The notes under the pieces were generated by a model, which saw only the letters and a program-made list of their open reading frames with translations, was not told where the DNA came from and did no database searches. From Tetragonia tetragonoides (Eukaryota > Streptophyta > Magnoliopsida > Caryophyllales > Aizoaceae), in the NCBI GenBank assembly GCA_038025085.1, contig CM076154.1, positions 17,272,001 through 17,336,000 on the forward strand: 64,000 nt of DNA, written 5' to 3'. Positions 35,728 to 46,360 of this stretch are shown here, piece by piece (position 1 is the stretch's first letter; every line of letters begins with the position of its first letter). A program made the position numbers and the translations under genes.

Positions 35728-36793
35728 GACTATGGAGTTTCTTTTATGCTCTATCACTCTCTATATGTAGTCGACATTGAGAACGAGGAAAATGGACAAG
35801 TTCTAAAACTTGATTCTCTCAAGGGTGGTCAAGTGTGGAAAGACATGGATGTTTTGGTATTCAACACTTGGCTTTGGTGGTATCGCAAGGGCGTTAAGCA
35901 ACCGTATGTACTTACCATAAAAAAGTTGTTTAATCATGTAACTAATTAATGTCCCCGTATTAGCTTCAACTCTGTAATGACTTATGACATTTTGGTTTAA
36001 TTATCAATGTAGATGGGACTATATTCAAGATGGAACTCTTATACTCAAGGATATGGACCGTATGGCTGCTTTTAGGAAATGATCACTAACATGGGCAAAT
36101 TGGGTTGATTCCGAAATTGATCCTAACAAGACCAAAGTTTTCTTCCAAGGAATCTCTCCTTCTCATTACAAGTAAGTGCATTTTTTTTCTTTATATTGAA
36201 GTAAATTAAGCTGAACTCCACTTAACTTATTAGTAATATATATGTATATATGAGTGGGAAAGTGGACCGTTTTTAAAAACAACACACCTTAAATATTCGT
36301 AAGACAAGTATCAATTTTCAAAAACAAAAAATGATTAGTTCTATTTTCAAATGTTTGATTTCAGTGGTACAGAATGGAATGAACCCGAAGTGAAGGACTG
36401 CTCCGAAGAGACAATGCCTATAAGAGGATCAACAAATCCAAGCCCAAGTGGTTTACCAAAACCATTGCAAGTGGTGAAAGATGTATTGAGTAGCATGTCA
36501 AAGCCTGCTTACCTTCTTGATGTCACATCTCTCTCCCAACTAAGAAAAGATGCACATCCTAGTTCTCATAATGGTTTCCATGGAATGGATTGCACTCATT
36601 GGTGCATAGCGGCCTCCCAGATACTTGGAATCAACTTCTCTACACAATTTTGATCATGTCATAATTAGGAATTTTATTTCCCGTCAATATATAGTTCATT
36701 AGACAATTACATTAAGATAAAACAAGATCGAGAAGTAAAAAAAAACAAGATAATTTAAAAATTATCAGACCTGGCCTGCTAACGTGCGCGACT

Positions 36794-37984
36794 ATGCCGA
36801 GAGGAGGCGGTGGACGAGGCCGTGGCCGTCCTCGCAACCCAATAGAGCCGATTCTCACAACGGGCAGTTCGATTAGCACTATTGTCACACCACCAACTGA
36901 CGATTCACCACCTATACTTTCTGGTTCCTCGCTCAGTAGGGGTTTGGTATGCCCTAACACTGAGGGTTCAACCCAACCTCGAGTGGCTCGCCGATTGGAG
37001 CTTAATCCGGACGGAACACCAATCCAGCCTCCAGGAGAGCTCCCTGAGGAGTCATGGGTTGGGATTTTTGAGCAAAGTCGCGCCTCAGCTCAAGGTATGT
37101 CTCTGACCTATATTGTTCCAAAGACTAAGGATGGGAAACCTGTAGTTGAACTGGATAAATCTGACTTCGATAAACAAACTGCAATCTGGGAAAACTCTTT
37201 AATTGTTTATGTTGTTGGAGAGACGCCTGCGTTTAGCTATATGGAGGGTTACGTTGCTAAATACTGGAATTTTACTGTAAAACCTGATATATTCCTTCAT
37301 GAGGCTGGGTATTTTGTGATACGCTTCCAATCTGCGGAGGATAGGGATGAAGTGTTGTTTACTGGACCATATTTGATGAATAACAAACCCATTGTACTGC
37401 GATTATAGACAGCTGAATTCAATTTTAAGGAGGAATTTCTTAGAGTTCTTCCACTCTGGGTCAAATTTCCCAATCTCCCACTTAATTGTTGGAGTGTAGA
37501 TGGTTTGAGTAGGATAGCTAGTGGCATGGGTACTCCCCTTTATGCCGATGAATGCACTAGCCGTCAATTCCGCATCTCCTTTGCACGGGTTTTTATTGAA
37601 ATTGATGTCACGAAGCCAATTCCTGATAAGATCACTGTCCAAGACCCTTCTGGTAGGGAGTTTGAACAAGAAGTCAGTTTGGATTGGAAGCCTGATTTCT
37701 GTAGCAAATGTCTCAAAGTTGGGCACGATTGTAATAGACCTCCTTCTCAAAGGGCGAGGGCTAATGTCGATTCTTGGAGAAGACCTAGAAGAAGAGCCAG
37801 ACGACCTCAACAAGCCTGGGTTGTCACTGGGAGAACATTTGAGCTCAGGGAAACAGATGATGCCTACGAAATGTTACTACATGAGAATCATTTACCTGAA
37901 TCTACTGGCCCGCAACCGGATAACAACACACAGCTACCTGAGCAAGAAAGGGGAGCTAACAGACAACCTGTTATTCATATGTAG
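36794..37984 (+). pseudogene. LINE ORF1 (DUF4283 + zinc knuckle), one internal stop
   Basis: A 397-codon frame from MPRGGGGRGRGRPRN with a single in-frame TAG at 37406-37408, in the context RL*TAEFNF, best read as TGG to TAG. DUF4283 runs across the stop (YVAKYWNF, GYFVIRFQSAEDRDEVL, then LRVLPLWVKFPNLPLNCWSV). The C-terminal knuckle is FCSKCLKVGHDC, followed by an Arg-rich basic patch (RRPRRRARRPQQ). Ends at TAG 37982-37984. Nucleic-acid-binding particle protein of the LINE. Confidence 0.88.
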
Positions 37985-38124
37985 GGGAGTATTTATAGTG
38001 CATCAACTGTTTTGATTGCTGATGTGGTTACTACACGCAATGCATTTGAGATTTTGGGGGAACCTATATTGGAGGAGGTGGGATCCAATGATGAAGGCGG
38101 GGGGCAGCCCTTCTCTAGTTCTCA

Positions 38125-41100
38125 ATGATTCTACTCAGCTGGAATGTGAGAGGCTTAACTAAGTTTTTCAAACAAAAGGAGCTACGTCTCTTATTGAGGA
38201 AAAATAGGATCACTATAGCCGGTATTTTGGAGAATAGGGTCAAATAAAGAACCCAAGGCACATGGTGTTTTAAGTAAACTAGCCGCTGGCTGGGATTACA
38301 TTACTAATTATTCACAAGCTGCAAATGGCAGAATATGGTTAATCTGGAAGGCCACAGAGGTGGACATTCAGATTCTACACGTCCATGAGCAATTTATACA
38401 CTGTAAGTTGACTAGTAGGCATACTGATTTCAACTGTTTGCTTATTATGGTTTATGGTTATAACGCGGTGGGTGGTAGGAAATGTTTATGGGAGGATCTC
38501 ACAAAAATAGGACAGGCTAATGAACCTTGGCTATTATGTGGAGATTTTAACACTGTTTTGCATGTGAATGATAGAATCAATGGTGTTTCAATTACTAATG
38601 TTGAAACACATGATTTGAAGGAGTTTATGGATGATAATGAGCTTGATGAGATTAAGATGTCTGGGAGGTTCTATACCTGGACTAATCGAACAGTTTGTAG
38701 TAAAATTGACAGGGTCGTGGGAAATTTGAAGTGGATGGATTTGTATGGACATATTTCAGCAGATTTTGGGGAGCCTCTTTTTTCAGATCATACTCCTATG
38801 ACAATGCTTCTTGAAGATGCCAGGGCATGCAGAAGGAGACCTTTTAGGTTCATTAACTTATTGGCTGCACATGTTGATTTTGAGAGAATTATTTCTGCTC
38901 AATGGTCTACTACAGTACAAGGCAGCCCTATGTATAGGTTGTGGAAAAAATTAAAAGCTTGTAAAGCTCCTTTGAAGAGTTTGATGACCACAGAATTCAA
39001 CTCAGTTGATAAGCGAGTTGAAGATACTAGAGGAAAACTGCAAAGCATACAAGACCAATTGGGTGATGATATTTCTGATCAAGATATGTGTCGACAGGAG
39101 GCAAAATGTCTGAAAGACCTTGAAAAATGGTCAAATCTTCAAGAACAAATATGCAAGAAAAAAGCCAAGGCACATTGGCTCCGGGAAGGTGACAATAATA
39201 CAAAGTTCTTTTTTGCATCCATGGCAGCCAGGAAGCATCAGAGCAATATTACTTCTTTGCTAGATGCATCTGGTAGAAGATTGACTAGACCAACTGAGAT
39301 ACATAGAGAGATTGTTGATTTTTACGAAAATCTTATGGGTGCTAGTGCTGAAGTACTTCCTCAAGTTGATATGTCAATCATGAATCGTGGTCCTCAACTC
39401 ACACATGATCAGCAACTTATGTTGGTCGCAGAGATTTCAGATGCAGAGATCAAAGAGGCTGTCTTTTCCATAGATGATAACAAGGCTCCAGTAATGGACG
39501 GATTTAATAGTAATTTTTTTAAGCAGGCATGGCAGATTATTAAGCATGATATCTCTAATGCTGTGAGATCTTTTTTGCCACTGGGTACATGTTAAGAGCA
39601 GTGAACTGTGCAACAATTACACTCATTCCTAAGGTTGAAAATCCTAGTTCCATTAAGGAATTTCGGCCAATAGCATGCTGCACAACTCTTTACAAGATCA
39701 TTTCAAAGATTATTGCTGGCAGATTACAGGGTATTCTTGGCAGCTTGGTGGGTGACTGTCAATATGCTTTTATCCCAGGTAGACTTATTTCAGACAACAT
39801 TCTGCTTGGACAAGAGCTGATCAAGGGTTACAGCAGGAAACATCTTTCAGCTAGATGTATGATAAAGGTGGACCTTCAAAAGGCTTACGATTCATTGGAG
39901 TGGTGCTTTATCGAGCAGGTTATGAAAGGTATGGGATTTCCACATTAGTTTATTGTTTGGTTCATGCAATGTATTAAAACTGTGAACTATACCATAATTA
40001 TAAACGGGGAATTTTCTGAATTGCTTCCCAGCGAGAAAGGGACTCAGACAAGGGGACCCTCTCTCCCCATATATTTTTGTTCTTTCGATGGAATACCTTA
40101 CTAGATGTCTGGGAATGTTAAAGCTACAAAAGGGTTTTAAGTACCATCCTAGATGCAAAAGGTTGGGTATCACCCACCTATGTTTTGCAGATGATCTTCT
40201 CTTATTCACAGGAAGAGACCATAAGTCAGTAGAGTTGCTGAACTCTCAATTTATGAGATTTTCTGAAGCCTCGGGGTTGAAAGCTAACTGGGCAAAAAGC
40301 CAAGTCTTCTTTGGGGGAGTGAATCAGGTTGAAAGGGATAAAATCTTGAACATAACTGGCTACTCTCAAGGGGATCTCCCAGTTAAATATCTTGGTGTAA
40401 CCCTCTCCACTAAAAAATTGTCTGTGGTACAATGCCAAGGGCTCGTAGAGAAGATAACCATCAGACTAAGAGCTTGGACTGCCAAGCACTTATCTTATGC
40501 TGGCAGGGTTCAACTGATCAAGTCTGTCATATTCGGTATGCAAGTGTACTGGACACAGTTGTTTGTCTTACCCAAGAAGGTTATGAAGCTAGTTGAAGCT
40601 CATTGTAGGTCCTACCTATGGTCAGAAGAAGCACAAGTAACAAAAAGGGCTCTTCTTGCTTGGGATAAAGTCTGTCTACCTAAGAGTGCGGGGGTCTTAA
40701 TCTGCTTGATCTATAAGTTTGGAATCAGGCAGCGATTCTGAAACTCCTATGGGCTTTGAGTACAAGGATTTATGGGTGAGGTGGGTGCATAGTTATTACA
40801 TCAAACACCATGATGCTATGGTTATGCAGGCTCCAAGTCAGGCTTCATGGACAGTCAGGAAAATTTTTGATGTAAGGAAATTCTTTGGGAGCCTTGGCAA
40901 CTGGGATTCTTGTGTTAAACATGGAAAATTCTCTATAGGGACTGCTTACTCTCTACTCAAAGGTCAGTTTGAGAAAGTCCCTTCGCGAAGGCTAACTTGT
41001 GGTAATCCTGCTTCCCCGCGAGCTAACTTCATCACGTGGTTGGCTTTGCCTCAGAGGGTCAGAATTAAAGACAAGTTGATAGAATGGGGGGTTCCAGTGG

Positions 41101-41534
41101 ATCCTATATGTCTCCTTTGTGAAGACGTAAATGAAAGTTTTCATCACCTTTTCTTTGAGTGTAGAGTTTCCAAATCTGTATGGGAACAGATACAACAGTG
41201 GCTCCATATCCCTAGGCAAAGCTTGATATGGGAGCATGAGATTAATTGGTTGCTTGTTCGCTGTAAAGGGAAAACTGCTCGGGCTGCTGGCCTGAAGGCA
41301 TGCTTTGCAGAAACAATATACCATTTATGGAGTGAGAGAAACACCAGGTGTTTTCAACAAAGGAAGGAGAAAGAGGAATCTTTAGTTCATAAAATACAGA
41401 GTGTTGTCTGTACTCGAGCTCACACACGGAAGAAACTAGCTAAACTGTTGAGCTATTTTTTGATTTTTCATGTTCTAGCTGTTTTATTTTCATCACTTGC
41501 TAGCCAAGACGTTGTCTTGTGGCTGCTGAGATGA
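38125..41534 (+). pseudogene. LINE ORF2 (endonuclease-reverse transcriptase-zf-RVT), broken
   Basis: ATG 38125 opens ILLSWNVRGL (APE endonuclease). TAA at 38245-38247 comes from one inserted base. The frame then continues (PWLLCGDFNTVL, RIDRVVGN-like CSKIDRVVGN, AHWLREGDNNTKFF). Another frameshift lies near 39,575 in a T run, moving from FLPLGTC* to the correct frame (LRAVNCATITLIPK, EFRPIACC, VDLQKAYDSLEW). TAG near 39,946 replaces Gln after MGFPH. A frameshift near 40,030 precedes RQGDPLSPYIFVLSMEYL-type sequence. The catalytic FADD is present (LCFADDLLLF, near 40,190). A frameshift and stop near 40,695-40,715 precede zf-RVT (NFITWLALPQRVRIKDKL, HHLFFECRVSKSVW). Not functional. Confidence 0.9.
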
Positions 41535-41641
41535 TTGAGTTCGCTGTTTTCTTGGGGTCACTTGTACCTTAACTGTTATATCTCTTGGTGATTAATAAAA
41601 TTTAAATTACCAAAAACAAAAAAAAAAAAATATCAGATCTG

Positions 41642-41848
41642 AAGTGTATTTTCTTTTGCCCATTTATTCGTGTTTATTTTATCAAGGATCAATAGTTTCC
41701 AATTTATTTTATCAAACACAAATAGTTTCTGACATCACTGAGAAAAATTGTATGACTTAAGGCAGGATTTAGATGGCACTGAACCGAGCATCACCCTAGC
41801 GGACGCGTTTTTGGCCGATACAACACGAGCTTGAATTGGATAGATCTA
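41642..41848. other. Short noncoding interval
   Basis: Two related TTTATTTTATCAA...AATAGTTTC words, otherwise nothing recognised. Confidence 0.4.
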
Positions 41849-42411
41849 GGGATGGCAATCAAGTCCGAACCGATCCGAATCCGATCTGTTTAGGCCAAAA
41901 AAATTCGAACCGAATCCGAATAAAAAAAACCCGAGTCCGAATCCGATCAGCAAACTCCGAATCGGTTTCGGAGCGGATTCGGATGTTGTGTGAAATCCGA
42001 AAATCCGATCCACCTCCAAATCCGATCCGAATATCAGATTATTTTTAATATTTTTTTTAAAAAAGGAGCACTACATTCTTAATATTTTTGAATTAAGTAT
42101 ATATGTTCACCTTTGTTTGTATCTCAAATCCTTAATATATATGCCATATTTATTTTTGTTGAATCAACAATTAGCTATTTAGTATTATCTTATATATTTT
42201 CACATTTGAATAAAAAAAAATGGAAGTAAGTCGAGTAAACGGATCAGATTTGGATCGGATTCGGAGGTTACCGATTCCGAATAGTTTCGGATTCAGATCC
42301 TTCCTAATCGGAAGTTATTCGGATTCGGAGGTGATTTTAGAATCCGTTTAGTATTCGGAGCGGATTCGGATTTAGCATAATCCGATCCGAATCCGATCCA
42401 TTGTCATCCCC
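41849..42411. mobile_element. Fold-back/MITE-like element rich in CCGATCCGAATCCG
   Basis: 563 bp with inverted ends: left GGGATGGCAATCAAGTCCG, right (reverse complement) GGGGATGACAATGGATCGG. About 150-200 bp at each side are filled with inverted copies of CGGATTCGGA/TCCGAATCCG, separated by an AT-rich centre (42,040-42,220). The GGGATGGCAAT start is common in plant nonautonomous DNA transposons. No clear target duplication seen. Confidence 0.75.
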
Positions 42412-43683
42412 ATTGATCCAACCCTGTAGCATTCTTTATGAGATGTGTGTCAAGCACATCTATACGATTAGATTAAAACACCATGATAAACCAGAGCTCG
42501 CCACATCAATCGCTGAATAACTGTGTCAATTTACTTATGACGTGTCATATGACTCATGGCTAGTAAAAAAAAAAAGAAAAAGGAGAAAGAAAGTAGTGAC
42601 AACCAGATGTTACAAAAAAAAATAATGGAGTTTAGTAACTTGTAACACCCCGATTTTTAACTAATAAATAAATAAAAATGAATAAATTCACGCCGAAAAT
42701 TGGGCAAAATTTTCATTGTAAATAGACATACCAAGTTATCGACCATTTATAAAAACCTGCTTATACAGAATATACAACAAATTACACAAAACAATAGCGA
42801 AAAACTTCTAGCAATCCAAGGCGTCACTGCCAGTGGAAGGCAGACGACTACAACTCCCAACAATGAACCAATAAACTTTAATCAATCTCTTTATTATATC
42901 AAATGAAAATAAATGACAAAATAATAAAACTTCTTGACAGCTTTGAGTCTAGCAGTCCAACTAGCACAAGAGGTCCTCCGGAACAATTAAGCTGCAATAT
43001 TCCATTCTACTCCCCCATGCAAACGAATTTCGCATAGGTTCATCATAGACCCACCATTGAAGAAAAATGGATGCACACACACGTATCACAGAAAGCAACC
43101 AATCGGCAAAGTTGAGTAACCAAGCATTCTATCGAATAATAAAGAAAAGCTCTAGAATACTTGGTTATTATTATACCAAGCATTATAATAACCAAGCATT
43201 AGAATGCTTCCTAAAAAAAGACCCTTAAACACCATCCTGCTTCAAGACATAGCATGAGGGGTAGTGCCATCCCCCTTTCATGATCATTGTTCACTTACCC
43301 TTAAAGTTGTCAAATCCCAACTCAAACACGACATGCCAGGTCCAGAGCAAGCGTCTTGAGCATCGGAGTCACTTTCCTTGTCCAAGGCTCCAAATATTAC
43401 TCCGATGAGTGTCCGCATCTCTTAAGTAGTTAGGAACATGCTCCCTCTTGAGCTCATAAAAGGATGACCTTTGGTTGCGCAACTCGCATTCACCATGTAA
43501 TATCCCAAAGTCAGCCCTCTGTGGCTTATCAGGTAGTGCCTCTCGTTGCACGGATACCCGACCCCCTCTAGGTTCCAAGTAGAAAACAAATATTTTTTCT
43601 TAAGACTGACCTATAATGGATGACTTTTAGACAAATGTCACCCTTGCAAAAAGCAACACCTACTAGTGTTTTTATGAAATGTT
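42412..43683. other. Noncoding; possible decayed LTR fragment
   Basis: TGTAACACCCCGA at about 42,641 resembles the start of many plant gypsy LTRs, but I find no partner copy, PBS or PPT. A GC-richer patch at 43,330-43,580 has a short minus-strand frame with no domain. Nothing else recognised. Confidence 0.35.
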
Positions 43684-44742
43684 ACATGTAACGTGATGCA
43701 AGGGTTCATGCTTTTAAGTCATGGGGTCCTATAAATGCAAATCACAACAATAACTATTGATATGTGATCCCAAAAATAAAGCGTACCAAATATAATGAAA
43801 AGATGATGCAGAAAAAGTTACATAAAAACTAAAAATGGTAACAACATACCAAAAAGAGAGGATGGTAAACAGGATAGACAAGAGAAGTTATCAATATATA
43901 TGTGAAAAAACACACGACAGAGAGTAGTTTTATCCCAAATCCAAAGGTAAAAAAATTGCAATGTGGAAAAAAAGGGAACTACCTACATTTAGGAATTTAA
44001 GAAACATTACATGTAACGTGATGCAAGGGTTCATGCTTTTAAGTCATGGGGTCCTATCAATGCAAATCACAACAATAACTATTGAAATGTGATCCAAAAA
44101 ATAAAGCGTACCAAATATAACGAAAAAGATGATGGAGAAGAAGTTACATAAAAACTAAAAATGGTAACAACATACCAAAAAGGGAGGATGGTAAACAGGA
44201 TAGACAAGAGAAGTTATCAATATATATGTGAAAAAACACACGACAGAAACTAAAAATGGTAACAACATACCAAAAAGAGAGGATGGTAAACAGGATAGAC
44301 AAGAGAAGTTATCAATATATATGTGAAAAAACACACGACAGAGAGTAGTTTTATCCCAAATCCAAAGGTAAAAAAATTGCAATGTGGAAAAAAAGGGAAC
44401 TACCTACATTTAGGAATTTAAGAAACATTACATGTAACGTGATGCAAGGGTTCATGCTTTTAAGTCATGGGGTCCTATCAATGCAAATCACAACAATAAC
44501 TATTGAAATGTGATCCAAAAAATAAAGCGTACCAAATATAACGAAAAAGATGATGGAGAAGAAGTTACATAAAAACTAAAAATGGTAACAACATACCAAA
44601 AAGGGAGGATGGTAAACAGGATAGACAAGAGAAGTTATCAATATATATGTGAAAAAACACACGACAGAGAGTAGTTTTATCCCAAATCCAAAGGTAAAAA
44701 AATTGCAATGTGGAAAAAAAGGAAACTACCTACATTTAGGAA
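43684..44742. repeat. Tandem repeat, about 325-bp unit, three copies
   Basis: Units start with ACATGTAACGTGATGCAAGG at 43,684, 44,009 and 44,430. Copies 2 and 3 are more alike than copy 1. Copy 2 is longer because an inner segment of about 95 bp (AAACTAAAAATGGTAACAAC onward; 44,152 and 44,247) is itself duplicated. Copy 3 ends at the conserved CTACATTTAGGAA. Noncoding. Confidence 0.92.
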
Positions 44743-45100
44743 AAAGAACAAGAAAGTAAAAGGAAAGAGAAAAAAATTGATGAAAATGAAACATAGCATC
44801 GAACTAAAATGAAATGAAACGCAAACAATTTAAATTTTTAATAACATAATCATCAATATAATATTCCTAAAAATTTATCCACCAGGTACATTTACAATTA
44901 ATTAGAATTTAAAATCATGTTCACTCGCCATTACCGTATCCAAAGTTGAATGTAAACCTAAACCTAACCAAATAAATTGCGAGACTGGCATAAAAAAAAA
45001 ACGCCACCAAGTGAGAGCACTTTAATTGCAAATTCTAAAGTGGTAGAATTACCAACCTCACATCACCAAATTTGATCACGACAACAAAAAACTGAAGATA
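44743..45100. other. Noncoding interval between tandem arrays
   Basis: A-rich, no gene. Separates the 325-bp repeats from the next array. Confidence 0.5.
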
Positions 45101-46360
45101 ACCAAGGTGGACTTAAGTAACTCAACTGCAGAAAGAAGCAAAAAATACCTACAAGACAAGCAAACTACTGGAACAAAACACTTCACAAACATCGCAACTA
45201 ACCAATTGAAAAAAGAACTCATTGTAGCTAAGAGCAAGCCAGAAACAGAAAATTCGATCGATCATAAACAGAATATGGGAATCACCCATACAACTCGAAG
45301 TAAACCCAAAAGAGCAACAAACATTTCACAAACATCGTAACGAACCAATTTCAAAAAGAAATTGTTGTAGCTAAGAGCAAGTCAGAAACAAAAATTTCGA
45401 TCAACCATAAACTGAATATGGGAATCACCCATCCAACTCGAAATGAACTCAAAAGAAAGGTGGACTTAAGTAACTCAACTGCAGAAAGAAGCAAAAAAAT
45501 ACCTACAAGACAAGCAAACTAAGCGGTATTCAGAAAGAAGCAAAAATTACCTACAAGAGAAGCAAACTACTAAAACAAACACTTCACAAACATCGCAACT
45601 AACCAATTGAATAAAGGACTCGTTGTAGCTAAGAGTAAGTCAGAAATAGAAAATTCGATTGACCATAAACAGAATATGGGAATCACCCATACAGCTCGAA
45701 ATAAACACAAAAGAGCAACACTTCGCAAACATCATAACTAACCAATTGAAAAAAAAAATCAAAAAAAAAAAAAACAAAAAAACTAACCAATTGAAAAAAG
45801 AACTCGTTGTAGCTAAGAGCAAGTCAGAAACACAATATTCGATTGACCATAAAACAGAATATGGGAATCACCCATATTTCTCGAAATAAACTCAAAAGAA
45901 AGGTGGACTTAAGTAACTCAACTGCAGAAAGAAGAAAAAAAATACCTACAAGACAAGCAAACTAAGCGGTACTCAGAAAAAAGCAAAAAATACCTACAAA
46001 ACAAGCAAACTACTGGAACAAACACTTCACAAACATCGCAACTTACCAATTAAAAAAAGAACTCGTTGTAGCTAAGAGCAAGTCAAAAACAGAAAATTCG
46101 ATCGACCATAAACAGAATATGGGAATCACCCATACATCACGAAATAAACAAAAAAGAGCAACAAACACTTCACAAACATCGTAACTAACCAATTGAAAAA
46201 AGAACTCGTTGTAGCTAAGAGCAAGTCAGAAACAGAAAAGTCGATCGACCATAAACAATATGTAATAACCCATACAACTCGAAATAAACTCAAAAAAAAG
46301 GTGGACTTCAGTAACTCAACTGCCGAAAGAAGCAAAAAAATACCTACAAGACAAGCAAAC
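45101..46360. repeat. Higher-order tandem repeat, about 400-bp unit with two sub-repeats
   Basis: The word TTGTAGCTAAGAGCAAGTC occurs near 45,222, 45,364, 45,623, 45,806, 46,065 and 46,208, with spacing alternating at about 142-184 and about 258 bp. GGTGGACTTAAGTAACTCAA occurs near 45,105, 45,460, 45,901 and 46,300. So the unit holds two related halves. A further lone copy lies at 58,275-58,410. All frames here are accidental. Confidence 0.88.

Larger units (their letters stand above)
33114..36664 (+). pseudogene. TBL/PMR5-like polysaccharide O-acetyltransferase, five exons, multiply broken
   Basis: A trichome birefringence-like protein: signal peptide or anchor at the N-terminus, PMR5N domain (CDIFQGHWAWDDSYLLYDSS, FYLKFRWQTDQCD), then a PC-esterase domain. 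The family O-acetylates wall polysaccharides in the Golgi. Exons: 33114-33221 plus 33532-33731 (split by a MITE), 33862-34032, 35728-35903, 36013-36171, 36365-36664. Breaks: the MITE; a net loss of one base near 33,910-33,925 that destroys the GDS nucleophile motif; TGA in exon 4 (after MAAFRK, about 36,080); loss of one base near 36,607 that shifts the last 18 residues, giving an early TGA at 36651-36653 instead of TAA at 36662-36664. The D-x-x-H motif (DCTHWC) in exon 5 is intact. Intron 2 is unusually long (1.7 kb). Which TBL subgroup it belongs to is not claimed. Confidence 0.92.
36774..41630 (+). mobile_element. L1-type LINE, plus strand, near full length
   Basis: 4.86 kb with ORF1, ORF2, a 3' end ATTAATAAAATTTAAATTAC and an A-rich tail (41,610-41,630). 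Flanks TATCAGACCTG (36,763-36,773) and TATCAGATCTG (41,631-41,641) form an 11-bp target duplication with one transition. It is a different lineage from the LINE at 27-32 kb (distinct ORF1 N-terminus, MPRGGGGRGRGRPRN) and lies in the opposite orientation. It inserted about 110 bp downstream of the TBL stop. Confidence 0.94.

Noticed and set aside
42641..42660. TGTAACACCCCGA as the start of a gypsy LTR
   Set aside because: Only the terminal word is suggestive; no second LTR, PBS or PPT was found, so no element is called.
43369..43578. Minus-strand 69-codon frame (EPRGGRVSVQREALPD...)
   Set aside because: No recognisable domain, no homologous copy in the window and no neighbouring exon; kept as noncoding.
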